DNA from: Weissella paramesenteroides ATCC 33313
GTDB taxonomy: Bacteria; Bacillota; Bacilli; Lactobacillales; Lactobacillaceae
Direction of reading: 5' to 3'
Assembly (NCBI RefSeq): GCF_000160575.1
Contig: NZ_GG697129.1
Span: forward strand, 319,733 to 383,732
Length of the DNA: 64,000 nucleotides
Part shown: in pieces, positions 1 through 7,511 of the stretch
Layout of the letters: each line of letters begins with the position of its first letter
Numbering within the stretch: the stretch's first letter is position 1
Made by a program: the position numbers and the translations under genes
Notes under the pieces: generated by a model
The model's input: the letters and a program-made list of their open reading frames with translations, nothing else
The model's database searches: none
What the model was told of the DNA's origin: nothing

Positions 1-761
1 ATGGCAACGACCATTAATCCCTGCCCAACGAACATAAAAGCTGGCATAATCAACGCAAAAATGTAACCGATTTGGATATTAACATCACGCAACTCATTTG
101 AGACATCAGTAAAACGTGCTTCTTCATTTGCTTCTTGGTTAAATGACTTAACCACACGCACACCTTGCAAATTTTCTTTAGCTTTCGCATTAACTTTGTC
201 CATCAACCATTGGATCTTTCCAAAGCGCTTCCCCAAATTTTTAACAACAATGTAAGAAATAAATCCCACAAGGACAATCATTAAAATGACGATCCACCAC
301 AATTTAGGAATTGAGCGCATGGCTAAAATAAAACCACCAACAAATAAAATTGGCATACGCATCAATGGTTGCAACACAAGCATCAACACGTTTTGAATTT
401 GCGTGATATCATTCGTTAATCGAACAACCAAGTTCCCAACTGAAATTTTTTCAATATTCGCAAATGAAAATGTTTGAATCTTGCGATAAGTCGCTTCACG
501 TACATCAGCAGAAATTCCTTGAGATGCCCGTGCGGCAAAAATAGTATTCAAAATACCAGCAATCAAACCAATAACGGCTAACACCAATAATTGAATTCCA
601 ATTTTATTAACCTTGTCCATATTGTCATCCGTAATCGCCTGCACAATATCACTGAGCAATGTTGGCTGTAGCAACATCGCCACTGATGAGATGGCAACCA
701 TCAAAATGGCAATGGTCAAATTAAGTTTATAACGCCCAATAAAAGGCTTAAGCAACTTCAT
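1..761 (-). CDS. ABC exporter, transmembrane domain (partial, N-terminal part)
   Basis: This frame stays open from an ATG at 761 to the left window edge, so only about the first 253 residues are present. It begins MKLLKPFIGRYKLNLTIAIL and shows alternating hydrophobic segments. The cytoplasmic-loop signatures of type I ABC exporters are visible, for example FSFANIEKISVGNLVVRLTN and a coupling helix with LQGVRVVKSFNQE. This fits an LmrA/MsbA-like half-transporter with an ATPase domain beyond the window. A strong ribosome site, GGGAGGAAACC, precedes the ATG by a few bases. Substrate cannot be told from this part. Such proteins often form heterodimers with a neighbouring gene, which would lie outside the window. 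Confidence 0.85.
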   Translation of the reverse strand, partial: MKLLKPFIGRYKLNLTIAILMVAISSVAMLLQPTLLSDIVQAITDDNMDKVNKIGIQLLVLAVIGLIAGILNTIFAARASQGISADVREATYRKIQTFSFANIEKISVGNLVVRLTNDITQIQNVLMLVLQPLMRMPILFVGGFILAMRSIPKLWWIVILMIVLVGFISYIVVKNLGKRFGKIQWLMDKVNAKAKENLQGVRVVKSFNQEANEEARFTDVSNELRDVNIQIGYIFALIMPAFMFVGQGLMVVA

Positions 762-806
762 TTGGTTTCCTCCCATAACACTTATTTTTTATCCATGTAA
801 TATGCT

Positions 807-837
807 ATTGTATCACTATTTCATGCACGCATGTCAA
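807..837 (-). promoter_or_regulatory. candidate promoter of the ABC exporter
   Basis: On the minus strand TTGACA (832-837) and TACAAT (807-812) are separated by 19 bp, about 45 bp before the exporter ATG. The -35 is consensus but the spacer is long. The spacer holds a small inverted repeat, CATGC-AC-GCATG. Confidence 0.45.
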
Positions 838-909
838 CCTACTTTACAAAAACCAGAGATAAAAAAACCAACAACACTTTCATGTTCTTGGATTCTCTAT
901 CAATTTCAC

Positions 910-2223
910 TTATTTAGTCATTTCGTACTGTGCAAAACGAGCAGCTTGAATCGGCGTCAACGTAACTTTCAAAATGGTTCCTGATTCATCATAGTCTAAT
1001 TCATGAACCGTTGCCTGCTCGTTTAATTCATTAACAACTTGGCCATCACTAAATGGCACATGTAGCGTTGTTGTAACGTAGTCAGGAAAAATATGTTCCT
1101 TAATCACCTCAACCAATAAATCTTGAGATGCTTCATCAATCGCAGATAATATCAAAGTATCTCCGGCCCGATCCGGATATACTTGCTCTGGTATTTTATC
1201 AGCCTTATTATATACCGTTACCATCGGCACATTCCCAACACCAATTTCTTTCAGTGTCTCAGCAGTTGTTGTCATCATTTCTTGATAGTGTGGATCAGAA
1301 TAATCAACGACTTGAATGAGTAAATCAGCGTCTGCTGCTTCTGCTAGAGTTGCACGGAAGGCTGCCACCAGTCCGTGCGGTAGCTTAGAAACAAAACCCA
1401 CAGTATCAGACAGTAAAAAGTTTTGTTTATCTGGTAACTGGATTTTACGCACTGAAGTTTCTAAGGTAGCAAACAACATATCTGCTTGGAAAACTGTTTT
1501 CTCTGGATTATCACCGAAACGTTTGACCAAACCATTCATAATCGTTGATTTACCTGCATTGGTATAACCAACCAAAGCGACATTACGAATACTCTGCTTT
1601 GCTCGATAAGCCCGCCGCGTTTCATCATCTGCCTCGATATTAGCCAATTCAGTTTGTAATAACGATATTTGATGCTGAATATGACGCCGATTCGTTTCCA
1701 GTTTGGTTTCCCCAGCACCACGACTCGTAAAGCTACCGCCACCACCAGTTTGTTGATCGAGACGAATATTCATTGATGTGCGTAAGCGAGGTAATTGATA
1801 CTTTAATTGGGCAATTGCCACTTGTAACTTAGCAACTTTTGTCTTGGCACGAGAGGCAAAAATGTCCAGAATTAATGCTGTGCGATCCATAATATCAGCA
1901 GCTGTTCCTGCCTCTAGATTACGAATCTGCGATGGTGATAATTCATCATTTGTCACCACCATATCCGCATCATAGTAGGTCAGTGCTTCCTTTAATTCAT
2001 CGACTTTACCTTTGCCAAAGTATGTTGCGGCGTTAGGCTTTTCTAATTTTTGAACAACGCGCCCAACAACTGTCATATTGTTAGCAGCAGCTAAATTAGC
2101 CAATTCAGTCATCTCGTAATCAAAATTTTCATTCTGTTGATCTAACCCAGCTAAGATTACTTGCCGAGTTGGTTGTTGTTCGTTTTCTATCATATTTTTC
2201 TTACCATTTTGTTGCTGTGTCAT
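910..2223 (-). CDS. hflX: GTPase HflX
   Basis: HflX is a ribosome-associated GTPase that splits or rescues stalled ribosomes under stress. The 437-residue protein has the HflX N-terminal domain with a glycine-rich linker (GGGGSFTSRGAGETKLE, about residues 158-175). A G domain follows with P-loop GYTNAGKST (about 219-227), G3 DTVGF and G4 NKAD. Its length is normal for the family. The start used here overlaps the upstream phosphatase gene by 23 bp and has AAAGGT 7-8 bases before it. An alternative ATG at 2193 would remove the overlap. The two genes are translationally close and probably co-transcribed. I see no clear hairpin terminator in 762-909. Confidence 0.93.
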   Translation of the reverse strand: MTQQQNGKKNMIENEQQPTRQVILAGLDQQNENFDYEMTELANLAAANNMTVVGRVVQKLEKPNAATYFGKGKVDELKEALTYYDADMVVTNDELSPSQIRNLEAGTAADIMDRTALILDIFASRAKTKVAKLQVAIAQLKYQLPRLRTSMNIRLDQQTGGGGSFTSRGAGETKLETNRRHIQHQISLLQTELANIEADDETRRAYRAKQSIRNVALVGYTNAGKSTIMNGLVKRFGDNPEKTVFQADMLFATLETSVRKIQLPDKQNFLLSDTVGFVSKLPHGLVAAFRATLAEAADADLLIQVVDYSDPHYQEMMTTTAETLKEIGVGNVPMVTVYNKADKIPEQVYPDRAGDTLILSAIDEASQDLLVEVIKEHIFPDYVTTTLHVPFSDGQVVNELNEQATVHELDYDESGTILKVTLTPIQAARFAQYEMTK

Positions 2224-2872
2224 TATATACCTTTAGTTTCAAATCATCGTCTGTTACTTCCCAAATTGTAACAGAACCATTAAGTGGCTTTTCTACAGCT
2301 AATTCATGAGACGCATACTGAGCAACCAAGTTTCGAATCAATGTCCCATGTGATACAACTAAAATATTTTGACCATCTCGCGTGTTGCGGCGTAACAGTT
2401 CTAATCCCTTATTAACACGGGCCCAAAACATTTGCGCATTCTCAGCATCCCCAGTTGGATCGGCAACATGCATCGCATCCATCACATCATCCTGGCTAAG
2501 ATTTGCCATTATATCCGCATATGTCTCAACATTTGCTAAGCCATTCTTTTCGGCAATTAGCTGTGAACTTTTATCACTTGGCAAACCTTCAAAGAAACCA
2601 AAAAACTGTTCACGTAATTGTTGTAGTTGCTCTGGCTCTTTCAAATCACCACTTTGCTTGTTACGTGATAGGACGAACTCCGCCGTTTGAATCGCACGTT
2701 GTAAGTCCGAAGAATAAGCCGCATCAAAGCGAATATTCTCTAAACGATCACCAGCAGCATAGCCATCTGAAATCCCCTTATCAGTTAGTGGTGCATTGCT
2801 CCAACCTTGCATGCGTTCGTAATGATTAAAAATCGTTTGTCCATGACGTACAAGATATAAATTGAATGACAT
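2201..2872 (-). CDS. histidine phosphatase family protein (phosphoglycerate mutase-like)
   Basis: This is a cytoplasmic phosphatase or mutase of the branch-1 histidine phosphatase superfamily. The catalytic RHGQT motif sits near the N-terminus (LYLVRHGQTIFN) and the second catalytic histidine is in VVSHGTLIRN near residue 185. The frame opens upstream at 2899, but the ATG at 2872 is preferred because AGGAG lies 9 bases before it and the protein then starts MSFNLYLVRHGQT, as in the family. It is the first gene of a two-gene unit with hflX. The substrate is unknown; proteins of this type in lactobacilli are often called phosphoglycerate mutase without proof. Confidence 0.88.
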   Translation of the reverse strand: MSFNLYLVRHGQTIFNHYERMQGWSNAPLTDKGISDGYAAGDRLENIRFDAAYSSDLQRAIQTAEFVLSRNKQSGDLKEPEQLQQLREQFFGFFEGLPSDKSSQLIAEKNGLANVETYADIMANLSQDDVMDAMHVADPTGDAENAQMFWARVNKGLELLRRNTRDGQNILVVSHGTLIRNLVAQYASHELAVEKPLNGSVTIWEVTDDDLKLKVYNDTATKW

Positions 2873-2907
2873 TATTCTGAGCTCCTCTTCGCTTTTCACA
2901 TTTTCAT

Positions 2908-2927
2908 TTGTAAGTTATTACTTACAA
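2908..2927. promoter_or_regulatory. perfect inverted repeat upstream of the phosphatase-hflX unit
   Basis: TTGTAAGT-TATT-ACTTACAA is a perfect 8+4+8 palindrome about 40 bp before the phosphatase start codon. It has the size of a dimeric repressor operator. No following T-run suggests termination. The regulator is unknown. Confidence 0.4.
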
Positions 2928-3024
2928 TTGTAACATTAAGTACTTTATTCCTCATTAAGTTAACTACCTTTACCACTTTATTTTAAAAAAGCAAATCAGA
3001 AGCAATAATTATGCAATAATAATA

Positions 3025-3053
3025 TTGACAGGAACAGTGTTTCACTGTATAGT
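3025..3053 (+). promoter_or_regulatory. promoter of the tRNA-Glu pair
   Basis: TTGACA (3025-3030) and TATAGT (3048-3053) are 17 bp apart and about 35 bp before the first tRNA. The spacer contains the palindrome ACAGTG-TTT-CACTGT, which runs to the edge of the -10. Confidence 0.75.
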
Positions 3054-3087
3054 TAATTATTGTTGTTAAGACAAAGATGATAATATT

Positions 3088-3159
3088 GGCCCAATGGTCA
3101 AGTGGTTAAGACGTCGCGTTCTCAGCGCGGAATCCAGGGTTCGACTCCCTGTTGGGCTA
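3088..3159 (+). tRNA. tRNA-Glu (CTC), copy 1
   Basis: A 72-nt cloverleaf. The acceptor GGCCCAA pairs with TTGGGCT, the D stem is GTC/GAC, the anticodon stem is TCGCG/CGCGG with loop TTCTCAG (anticodon CTC), and the T arm is CAGGG-TTCGACT-CCCTG. The discriminator is A and CCA is not encoded. Confidence 0.9.
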
Positions 3160-3192
3160 TTATAAAATAGCTTTGCTACAATTTATCATCAT

Positions 3193-3264
3193 GGCCCAAT
3201 GGTCAAGTGGTTAAGACGTCGCGTTCTCAGCGCGGAATCCAGGGTTCGACTCCCTGTTGGGCTA
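3193..3264 (+). tRNA. tRNA-Glu (CTC), copy 2
   Basis: Identical over all 72 nt to the copy 33 bp upstream, with the same CTC anticodon. It is presumably co-transcribed from the single promoter at 3025. Confidence 0.9.
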
Positions 3265-3298
3265 TATATTAGAGATCATACATAATGATTACACGTCG

Positions 3299-3336
3299 AC
3301 ACGGTTACTTCTTTGTAGAGGTAGCCGTGTTTTTGT
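3299..3336 (+). terminator. rho-independent terminator of the tRNA-Glu pair
   Basis: A 10-bp stem (ACACGGTTAC with GTAGCCGTGT, one G-U pair) is followed by TTTTGTTTTTG. Confidence 0.85.
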
Positions 3337-3374
3337 TTTTGTTTATGTATATATAATAAAAATAGTTATTATAT

Positions 3375-3502
3375 TGAAAAAAGTTGGAACAAAAGAGACT
3401 GCTCCAACTTTTCTATGCTAAAAATGTATTAACCATAAGCCTGTAGTCTTGATAGCATAAACATATTGCAAAAGACTAAAGCCAATTATTTCGCTCCCTT
3501 TA
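3375..3502 (-). repeat. family A 3'-end repeat, short form, with terminator of exoA
   Basis: On the minus strand, just after the exonuclease stop, it reads GGGAGCGAAATAATTGGCTT, then a segment with AGTCTTTTGCAATATG and a spacer. It ends in the hairpin AAAGTTGGAGCA/TGTTCCAACTTT with a T6 tail (3375-3412). The long stem-loop of full copies (32473, 49889, 63156) is missing. Confidence 0.7.
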
Positions 3503-3535
3503 ATAAGTTATCGTCGCTATCTTATTATTCAATCA

Positions 3536-4366
3536 TCACAACCTAAATCCATCAGTCATTTCTAATTTGATTGGCGCATGATCCTGACGAGCACCAGTGT
3601 CAATGACTGATAATTCGCTCACTTGATCGGCTAGTCGATTTGAGGTCAAATAGTAATCAATCCGCCAGCCAGAGTTATTAATCTTTGAGGTTTTTGAGAT
3701 TTGCGCCCACCAAGTGTAAACACCTGCTTGATCCGGATGTAGATAACGGAATATATCCGTAAATCCTGCATCTAGTAGCTGGCTGAAGTGTTCACGTTCT
3801 TCATTAGTGAAACCCGCTTTTTTGTGATTAGATTTGGGATTCTTCAAGTCAATTTCTTGATGAGCAACATTAAAGTCACCAGAAAAGATAACTGGTTTTG
3901 TGGCATCCAACGTTTGCACATAGGCACGATAGGCATCATCCCACGCTTGACGATCCTCTAAGCGCGCTAACCCACTACCTGAATTCGGCGTATAGACAGT
4001 TGAAACATAATTATTTTCAAACTCCAATGTAATGATGCGACCTTCAATATCCATTTCACCAGGCGCTCCAATTTCAGGCATCGTCACACTAATTGGCTCA
4101 TGACGAGTCAACATCATCGTTCCAGAATAACCTGAACGTCCGGTACTCATTCTTAAATAACGGTAGTAATTAGGAAATAATTCATCTAAGGCTGTTTCCT
4201 GTTTCTTAGTCAAACCAGTTGCCTTTAATTTTGTCTCTTGAATAGCTAACACATCTGGCTTTTCTAAGGCAATCTGTTGTAAGACTTCCCAGGTCATTAC
4301 ACCACGCACTGACTTATGTTCGACAGCTGCATTGATACTATCAATATTCCATGATATAAACTTCAT
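3536..4366 (-). CDS. exoA: exodeoxyribonuclease III
   Basis: An AP endonuclease and 3'-5' exonuclease for base-excision repair, from the EEP superfamily. Visible signatures are the N-terminal MKFISWNIDSINAA (metal-ligand Asn), AIQETKL (metal-binding Glu), the central SGDFNVAH and the C-terminal RQDHAPI (catalytic Asp-His). The frame is open to 4420, but the ATG at 4366 gives the standard N-terminus with GGTGG just upstream. The 276-residue length matches Gram-positive ExoA. It is a single gene; the family A repeat after its stop supplies its terminator. Confidence 0.95.
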   Translation of the reverse strand: MKFISWNIDSINAAVEHKSVRGVMTWEVLQQIALEKPDVLAIQETKLKATGLTKKQETALDELFPNYYRYLRMSTGRSGYSGTMMLTRHEPISVTMPEIGAPGEMDIEGRIITLEFENNYVSTVYTPNSGSGLARLEDRQAWDDAYRAYVQTLDATKPVIFSGDFNVAHQEIDLKNPKSNHKKAGFTNEEREHFSQLLDAGFTDIFRYLHPDQAGVYTWWAQISKTSKINNSGWRIDYYLTSNRLADQVSELSVIDTGARQDHAPIKLEMTDGFRL

Positions 4367-4470
4367 TTTGCCACCGTTCCTCTTTGAAAAATCATTTTTA
4401 TTCATTATAACAAAAAACAACCGCAGACCAACTCACTTAGTTGTTAGTCTACGGTTATTTGTATTAATTG

Positions 4471-7164
4471 TTAGAATTGGTCATGCAACAATTGTTCAAT
4501 CTCACTCAAACGTGGTTGACGAGGATTTCCTGGCGTTGTTTGATCATTGTAAATAAGATCCATCAATCCTGATAGTTCACGATCGAAATCTTCTTTCTTC
4601 ACACCATTACCAGAAAGTGTTAGATCCATATTCAACTTTGCAGCCAAATTCTCAATCTTATTGATCAATGCTTGAACTAGCTCGGCATCATTATTACCGG
4701 CCAGGCCAAGATGACGAGCAATATCGGCATAGTCTTTTTGTGCAGTGTATGTCTCATAACGTGGGAATGGTGTCCGCTTGACGTTACCAGTCACACCGTT
4801 AAACTTGATGACATGTGTCATGGCAATTGAAATTGCCAATCCGTGAGGTAGACCGAACGCACCACCAGTTTTGTGGGCAATCGCATGATTTAGTCCCAAG
4901 AAAGCATTTCCAAATGACATACCAGCTAATGTTGAAGCATAGTGCATCTTTGAACGCGCAAGCTCACCTTCCTTTGTTGGATTCTTTGCATCGTACTTAT
5001 ATGATTCTTCTAGATAATCAAAGATCAACTTGATTGCTTGCAAAGCCCATGGACGCGTAAACTCTGAAGACATTACTGAGACATATGACTCTAGAGCATG
5101 TGACAAGGCATCCATACCTGAATAAGCAACTGTACGACTAGGTACTGTCATGACAAATTCTGGATCAACAATCGCTACTTGTGGTGTTAACTCGTAATCT
5201 GCCAATGGATACTTAACATGTGTTTCGTCATCAGTAATAACTGCAAATGGTGTTACTTCAGAACCAGTACCTGAAGTCGTTGGAATTGCAACCATCTGAG
5301 TAAGACGTTGGTGCTCAAACTTTACAATACGCTTACGAATATCCATAAATTTTTGTGCTAATTCTTGGAACAAGCTCTTCAGTGCTTCATCATCGTACAA
5401 GATGTCTGGATTTGTTGCTGAGTACTCATACAAGAACCGCGCAATCTTACCAGCATCAAGCGCTGAACCACCACCAAGCAAAACTACCGTATCTGGTTTA
5501 AAATCAGCCATTTGGCGCGCAATTTCAATTGCTTGTGAAATCGTTGGATCTGGACTTACTGAACCATAGAATGATGTTTTTACTTGATCATCACGAAGCG
5601 CAAATTGATCCAAAATCTTATCCACAAAACCAAACTTAACCATACCTGGGTCGGCCACGATAAATGCTCGATCAACATCTGGTAATTCTTGTAAATACGT
5701 AATCGCATTTGTTTCGTAGTAAATATCCTTTGGTAAACGAACCCACTGTGGACGGTTACGACGACGAGCGACTGTCTTAACATTTAATAGATCATAAGTT
5801 GATAGATTATGCGACAATGAATTCTTCCCCCAAGTACCAGTTCCAAGCGTTAGTGATGGTCGCAAAGCGTCTGTATAAATGTCCCCAACACCACCAATTG
5901 AGTCGGGTTGGTTAACCAAAATACGTGATGCTTCGACTCTATCTGCATATTCTTTAACAAACGGATCATCTTGTGCCCCAATTTGAATTGCCGCATTATG
6001 ACCAGCCCCCTGGTAGTTCAATAATGCGCGCACAATTTCAACCGCTTCGTTACGATCCTGTGCCTTGTAAATTGACAATAAGGGACTTAACTTCTCAGAT
6101 GAAAGTGGTTCCCCAATATGGCGCTTTTCAAGTTCAAACAGTAGCACGTCTTTATCCTGTGGCAATTTTAGTCCAGCTTGCTCAGCAATCCAGCGACCAG
6201 AACGACCCGCAACCGGTCCAGTTACCCCATAACCATCACCAGTTGGCTTGAACACAAAGTCAGAAATTTTTTGATAATCTTTCTTTGGTGTCAAATAAGC
6301 ACCTTGTTCTTGCAGTTTTTGTAGCATTTCATCATAGATTGATGCATCAATGACCACCGAGTTCTCTGATGCACAAATCATCCCATTATCAAAACGCTTT
6401 GATAATAGTAAGTCAGAAACTGCACGATCAACATTAGCTGTTTTATCAACATATACGGCACCATTTCCAGCACCAACACCCATTGATGGGTTTCCAGAAT
6501 GCAATGCTGCATTAACCATTGATGGACCTCCAGTTGCTAAAATTGATGCAATTTTTGGATTCTTAATCAATGCATTTGTCGCATCAATTGAGGGCGTTTC
6601 AATCCATTGGATGAAGTTCTTAGGTGCACCAGCTGCAACCGCTGCATCATAAACGATTTTAGCAGCATGAGCAGAAGACCGTTGTGCTTGTGGATGGAAT
6701 GCAAAAACAATCACATTGCGGGTTTTTGCTGTTAACATTGACTTAAAAATTGTCGTTGATGTGGGATTTGTTGTTGGCACAATACCTGCCAAAATACCAA
6801 GTGGTGCAACTAATTCAACTTTTCCACTTACTTTATCTTCTGAAATAACACCAACTGTTTTATCATTTTTAATTGCATTATAAACGGATTCTGATGCAAA
6901 ACGATTTTTAGTATCCTTATCTTCAATAACACCACGTCCCGTTTCATCATAAGCTTCGTGAGCAAGTAGTAAAGCATTTTCAGAACCAGCTAAGGCCATG
7001 GCTGCGACAATCTTATCAACTTGCTCTTGCGTGTAAGTTTCAAATTTTTGTAAAGCAACTGCTGCCTGATCAACTAACTTATTAGTCATTTCTTCGGCAG
7101 CTGCATAGTGAGCTGCCTTTTCTTCAGGTGTCAGTATCTTCTTTTTTTTAGTCGTAGTAGTCAT
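4471..7164 (-). CDS. adhE: bifunctional acetaldehyde-CoA/alcohol dehydrogenase AdhE
   Basis: This 897-residue fusion reduces acetyl-CoA to acetaldehyde and then to ethanol, using two NADH. The N-terminal aldehyde dehydrogenase half carries the catalytic cysteine in GMICASE (about residue 265) and an APLGILAGIVPTTNP region. The C-terminal iron-dependent alcohol dehydrogenase half shows GGGSALDAGKI and metal-binding ALNHAIAHKTGGAFGLPHG-type histidines. Family length is about 870-900. In phosphoketolase-using bacteria this enzyme is the main NADH outlet, which fits the xpkA and ara genes nearby. GAGAGGTAGATACA precedes the ATG. It is monocistronic with a very strong promoter. Confidence 0.97.
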   Translation of the reverse strand: MTTTTKKKKILTPEEKAAHYAAAEEMTNKLVDQAAVALQKFETYTQEQVDKIVAAMALAGSENALLLAHEAYDETGRGVIEDKDTKNRFASESVYNAIKNDKTVGVISEDKVSGKVELVAPLGILAGIVPTTNPTSTTIFKSMLTAKTRNVIVFAFHPQAQRSSAHAAKIVYDAAVAAGAPKNFIQWIETPSIDATNALIKNPKIASILATGGPSMVNAALHSGNPSMGVGAGNGAVYVDKTANVDRAVSDLLLSKRFDNGMICASENSVVIDASIYDEMLQKLQEQGAYLTPKKDYQKISDFVFKPTGDGYGVTGPVAGRSGRWIAEQAGLKLPQDKDVLLFELEKRHIGEPLSSEKLSPLLSIYKAQDRNEAVEIVRALLNYQGAGHNAAIQIGAQDDPFVKEYADRVEASRILVNQPDSIGGVGDIYTDALRPSLTLGTGTWGKNSLSHNLSTYDLLNVKTVARRRNRPQWVRLPKDIYYETNAITYLQELPDVDRAFIVADPGMVKFGFVDKILDQFALRDDQVKTSFYGSVSPDPTISQAIEIARQMADFKPDTVVLLGGGSALDAGKIARFLYEYSATNPDILYDDEALKSLFQELAQKFMDIRKRIVKFEHQRLTQMVAIPTTSGTGSEVTPFAVITDDETHVKYPLADYELTPQVAIVDPEFVMTVPSRTVAYSGMDALSHALESYVSVMSSEFTRPWALQAIKLIFDYLEESYKYDAKNPTKEGELARSKMHYASTLAGMSFGNAFLGLNHAIAHKTGGAFGLPHGLAISIAMTHVIKFNGVTGNVKRTPFPRYETYTAQKDYADIARHLGLAGNNDAELVQALINKIENLAAKLNMDLTLSGNGVKKEDFDRELSGLMDLIYNDQTTPGNPRQPRLSEIEQLLHDQF

Positions 7165-7211
7165 TGTATCTACCTCTCAAATTGTTTAAATTCATTAACT
7201 TTGCTCATCTT

Positions 7212-7224
7212 TTAACAATGTTAA
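7212..7224. promoter_or_regulatory. palindrome at the adhE transcription start, candidate operator
   Basis: TTAACA-A-TGTTAA is a perfect 6+1+6 inverted repeat directly downstream of the adhE -10. The position would suit a repressor. The half-site resembles part of a Rex (NADH-sensing) site but the spacing does not match the usual 18-bp Rex operator. Confidence 0.4.
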
Positions 7225-7251
7225 TTATAGCAAATGCACAACGCCTGTCAA
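7224..7251 (-). promoter_or_regulatory. adhE promoter, consensus hexamers
   Basis: On the minus strand TTGACA (7246-7251), a 16-bp spacer and TATAAT (7224-7229) lie about 60 bp before the adhE ATG. Both hexamers are perfect, which predicts very high expression. Confidence 0.85.
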
Positions 7252-7437
7252 CTATATAAATTGTGTTTTATCAAGCTTTCACGTTTGTTTTCATTATTTT
7301 TCACAAACTTAATATACGTTTAAATTGTCGATATTGCTCATTTATTAACAAATGAAGCGCTTACATATTTTGTCGGATTTTATTTTTTAAACAAGCAAAA
7401 TATTTTAAAAAAATACACATTTTTAACTATTAAAAAT
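7252..7437. other. AT-rich gap between adhE promoter and copA terminator
   Basis: No gene is visible. It holds TGAAGCGCTTACA (7353-7365), which resembles a CcpA cre site but is one base short of the 14-bp spacing. TTTTTCACAAACTT near 7300 resembles a half Rex site. Neither is firm. Confidence 0.3.
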
Positions 7438-7511
7438 AATGAGGTTGGAACAAAAAATGTTCCAACCTCATTTTGCTAAAATTGTATAAATTATAGACTT
7501 GTAAATTTGAT
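7438..7511 (-). repeat. family A 3'-end repeat, short form, with terminator of copA
   Basis: The perfect 12-bp stem GAGGTTGGAACA/TGTTCCAACCTC (7441-7469) is flanked by T-rich sequence on the minus strand. It lies just after the copA stop and is preceded by the family A spacer (AAGTCTATAATTTATACAAT). The long stem-loop is absent. Confidence 0.75.

Noticed and set aside
7353..7365. cre-like TGAAGCGCTTACA upstream of adhE
   Set aside because: It is one base shorter than the 14-bp cre consensus and far upstream of a promoter that does not need it; listed only as part of the intergenic gap.
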